Below, piece by piece: positions 6,233-7,292 of a DNA stretch of 7,292 nucleotides. How positions within the stretch are numbered: the stretch's first letter is position 1; each line of letters opens with the position of its first letter. The notes under the pieces are model-generated. The model made no database searches. It saw nothing but the letters and a program-made list of their open reading frames with translations, and was not told where the DNA came from. Made by a program: the position numbers and the translations under genes. Source of the DNA: Sphingomonas sp. (GTDB lineage Bacteria; Pseudomonadota; Alphaproteobacteria; Sphingomonadales; Sphingomonadaceae); NCBI GenBank assembly GCA_030146605.1, contig JASLBO010000103.1, positions 1 to 7,292 on the forward strand. The letters run 5' to 3'.

Positions 6233-6695
6233 TCCCGAACCAGTGCGGCACGCCTGCGGGGATCAGGATGACGTCGCCCGGACCCAGCGTTCGCGTCGTG
6301 CCGTTCTCGATCCGGCTCCCTTCCACCAGGCTGGAATTGCTGGTCTTGGTATCGGCCATGGTGCCGCCGGAGACCAGCGTGCCCGCGCCTTCCAGCACGA
6401 TCGCATATTCCGCCTCGGCGGGGTGAACCGCGGGGCGGCCGGACTTCTTCCATATCTCGATCGCGGCCACGGTCTTGCCGTCGCGAACCAGAGGGCGCCA
6501 CATGAACCCCTGCTCTGGCTTCATCGTGGCGAGCATCGCCTGAATCTGGGTCCGCACTTCCGCTCCGCCGGCAAAACTCGTCGGGTCGCCGGTTTCGGGC
6601 TTGCTCGTCTGCGCGGAGGCCCCGGTGATGCCGACCGACAGGGCAAGCAGCAAAGACGCCTGAGAGCGTGTGAAGGCTTTGGCAATCGTCTTCAC
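6180..6695 (-). CDS. Exported cupin-domain protein
   Basis: A 171-residue protein. Residues 1-28 form a Sec signal peptide (basic start MKTIAKAFTR, hydrophobic SLLLALSVGITG, cleavage expected after ASA28), so it should act in the periplasm. The cupin core follows. Motif 1 spans 86-103 (GRPAVHPAEAEYAIVLEG) and motif 2 spans 140-151 (GDVILIPAGVPH with its leading Gly). His91, Glu96 and His151 could bind metal, but the second His of the usual HxH is Ala93 and the closing Asn of motif 2 is not present. Metal binding is therefore uncertain, or Glu94 may substitute. The start is GTG at 6695, supported by GGAGAG 7 nt upstream. It has its own promoter-like sequence. Its C-terminus looks complete and abuts the broken frame from the other strand. 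The substrate is unknown. Confidence 0.88.
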   Translation of the reverse strand: MKTIAKAFTRSQASLLLALSVGITGASAQTSKPETGDPTSFAGGAEVRTQIQAMLATMKPEQGFMWRPLVRDGKTVAAIEIWKKSGRPAVHPAEAEYAIVLEGAGTLVSGGTMADTKTSNSSLVEGSRIENGTTRTLGPGDVILIPAGVPHWFGITGDRLILLGIKLPGAK

Positions 6696-6723
6696 TGCAA
6701 CTCTCTCCGGTCTGTATTGGCTT

Positions 6724-6753
6724 ATGATCGCTCGCCCATGGGCAGGTTGTCAA
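6724..6753 (-). promoter_or_regulatory. Probable sigma70-type promoter of the cupin gene
   Basis: On the minus strand a perfect -35, TTGACA (6748-6753), is followed after 18 nt by GATCAT (6724-6729, 4 of 6 to consensus). The predicted start lies near 6717, about 20 nt before the GTG, leaving room for the GGAGAG ribosome binding site. Confidence 0.55.
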
Positions 6754-6762
6754 AAGTGTTAT

Positions 6763-6960
6763 TCACACCATCCCTGGCCAGTGCCCGGGGGAACGCGAGG
6801 CGACCTTGAGCGCAGCAACGGCGTCGCGGTGCCCGCTCTCCAGTTCGGCGACGGGAAGATCCCGGCCTTCACCGATCAGGCTGGCGATGAGGCCCGCGCC
6901 GTTGCCGTCGGCAAGTTGGAACACAATCAAGGGATGGCACTGGCCCTCCCGCCCGGGCCG
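6763..6960 (-). pseudogene. 3' remnant of an unidentified gene in a second frame
   Basis: From about 6936 down to TGA at 6763-6765, one minus-strand frame reads as a convincing protein C-terminus of at least 57 residues, with segments HPLIVFQLADGNGAGLIASL, IGEGRDLPVAELESGHRDAV and PGHWPGMV before the stop. It is one base out of frame with the CMD gene that enters from the right and overlaps the CMD gene's last 20-odd codons, which themselves look random. The best reading is that a deletion or frameshift fused the 3' end of the CMD gene to the tail of another gene. I do not recognise the family. Confidence 0.45.
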
Positions 6961-7291
6961 CCTTCCGCTCGGCGAAAAGCTCGGAAAGCGCTTGCGACGC
7001 CGCGATCGCCTTCGGGAAGCCGGCGGTAACGGTCGTCAGATAGACGACCTCCTTGAGCTGCTCCTCCGTCACCCCGACGTTGAGCGCATAGCCAGCATGG
7101 ACCTTCAGGAATATTGGCTCGCCGAGCGCCGCGAATGCCGCCGCCGCGGCAAGCTGCCGGGTCCTGTTGTCGAGGGCCGGCCGGGACCAGACGTCACCAA
7201 GGGCATACGCCTCCGTTGCCTCCGCCAGGAACGGAAATTCCTTGCGCATGCGTTCGAGCACCGGTTGGGGAGTGCCGCCGTTGAGGCTCCG
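6869..7291 (-). CDS. Carboxymuconolactone decarboxylase (CMD) family protein, C-terminal part (enters from the right edge)
   Basis: The frame is open to the right edge, so the gene begins outside the window; the GTG at 7261 is not a likely start because the upstream residues NGGTPQPVLERMRKEFP read as real protein. CMD hallmarks follow: YALGDVWSRPALDNRTRQLA, then AAFAALGEPIFLKVHAGYAL with the conserved His, NVGVTEEQLKEVVYLTT and AGFPKAIAASQALSELFAER. There is no CxxC pair, so it is not an AhpD-type peroxidase; it resembles the gamma-carboxymuconolactone decarboxylase-like branch. Reaction and substrate are unknown. The normal C-terminus is expected near ELFAERKAA (about 6960-6970). The further residues up to the stop at 6869 (PVPSLDCVPTCRRQRRGPHR and so on) look like out-of-frame reading of a neighbouring gene remnant. 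Confidence 0.88.
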   Translation of the reverse strand, partial: RSLNGGTPQPVLERMRKEFPFLAEATEAYALGDVWSRPALDNRTRQLAAAAAFAALGEPIFLKVHAGYALNVGVTEEQLKEVVYLTTVTAGFPKAIAASQALSELFAERKAARAGGPVPSLDCVPTCRRQRRGPHRQPDR

Positions 7292-7292
7292 G

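Noticed and set aside
6025..6753. 242-codon minus-strand frame
   Set aside because: Overlaps the cupin gene in another frame, is Arg-rich and lacks motifs; the cupin frame has a signal peptide, cupin motifs and a ribosome binding site.
6135..6809. 224-codon plus-strand frame
   Set aside because: Antisense shadow of the cupin gene with no motif or start signal.
7261..7261. GTG as the true start of the CMD gene
   Set aside because: The frame stays open upstream to the window edge with protein-like residues (NGGTPQPV) and no ribosome binding site fits, so the gene is simply cut by the edge.
1..7292. CRISPR array, tRNA or rRNA gene, insertion sequence ends
   Set aside because: No regularly spaced direct repeats, cloverleaf-like or rRNA-like sequence, transposase motif or paired terminal repeats with target duplications were seen on reading through.

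Overview
The window is GC-rich DNA that reads as part of an alphaproteobacterial chromosome, most likely from the Sphingomonadaceae or a close relative. That placement is inference: it rests on base composition, the gene families and the style of the ribosome binding sites, with no marker gene in view. No RNA gene, CRISPR array or intact mobile element was seen.

Region 1 (1-3008, minus strand) is a cyanophycin module. A complete cyanophycin synthetase gene, cphA (924 codons), is followed with an 8-nt overlap by the 5' part of an isoaspartyl peptidase / type 2 asparaginase gene that leaves the window at base 1. One gene polymerises Asp and Arg into multi-L-arginyl-poly-L-aspartate. The other belongs to the family that splits beta-Asp dipeptides, the last step of its breakdown. 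Storage and the final step of recovery thus appear to share one transcript.

Region 2 (3009-3907) holds no intact gene. It contains the decayed C-terminal part of a family 2 glycosyltransferase (about 3160-3430), with one visible frameshift. After it come about 480 bases I cannot assign, including a 47-codon frame and a 9-bp inverted repeat.

Region 3 (3908-6094) is a LysR-type regulator transcribed divergently from a DJ-1/PfpI-family gene and an ABM-fold (YgiN-like) monooxygenase gene. The 118-bp divergent intergenic region is AT-rich and carries a 20-bp dyad suited to LysR binding. A perfect 10-bp hairpin lies between the DJ-1 and ABM genes. A third reading frame begins downstream of ABM with a good ribosome binding site but dies after 36 codons inside the 3' end of a gene on the other strand, as though the operon was cut by a rearrangement.

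Region 4 (6180-7292, minus strand) has a secreted cupin protein with its own recognisable promoter and, upstream of it, the 3' part of a carboxymuconolactone decarboxylase family gene that enters from the right edge. Between them, overlapping the end of the CMD frame, is a second coding-like frame of at least 57 codons that looks like the tail of a different, lost gene.

Regions 3 and 4 together resemble the small-molecule or quinone/aldehyde redox clusters in which LysR, DJ-1, ABM, cupin and CMD proteins recur. At least two rearrangement scars (about 6150-6180 and 6940-6980) suggest this set was reassembled from pieces. I see no clear evidence of a wholly new system. The most unusual features are the scars, the dead glycosyltransferase, and a metallopeptidase-like HxxEH motif in the CphA N-terminal domain.
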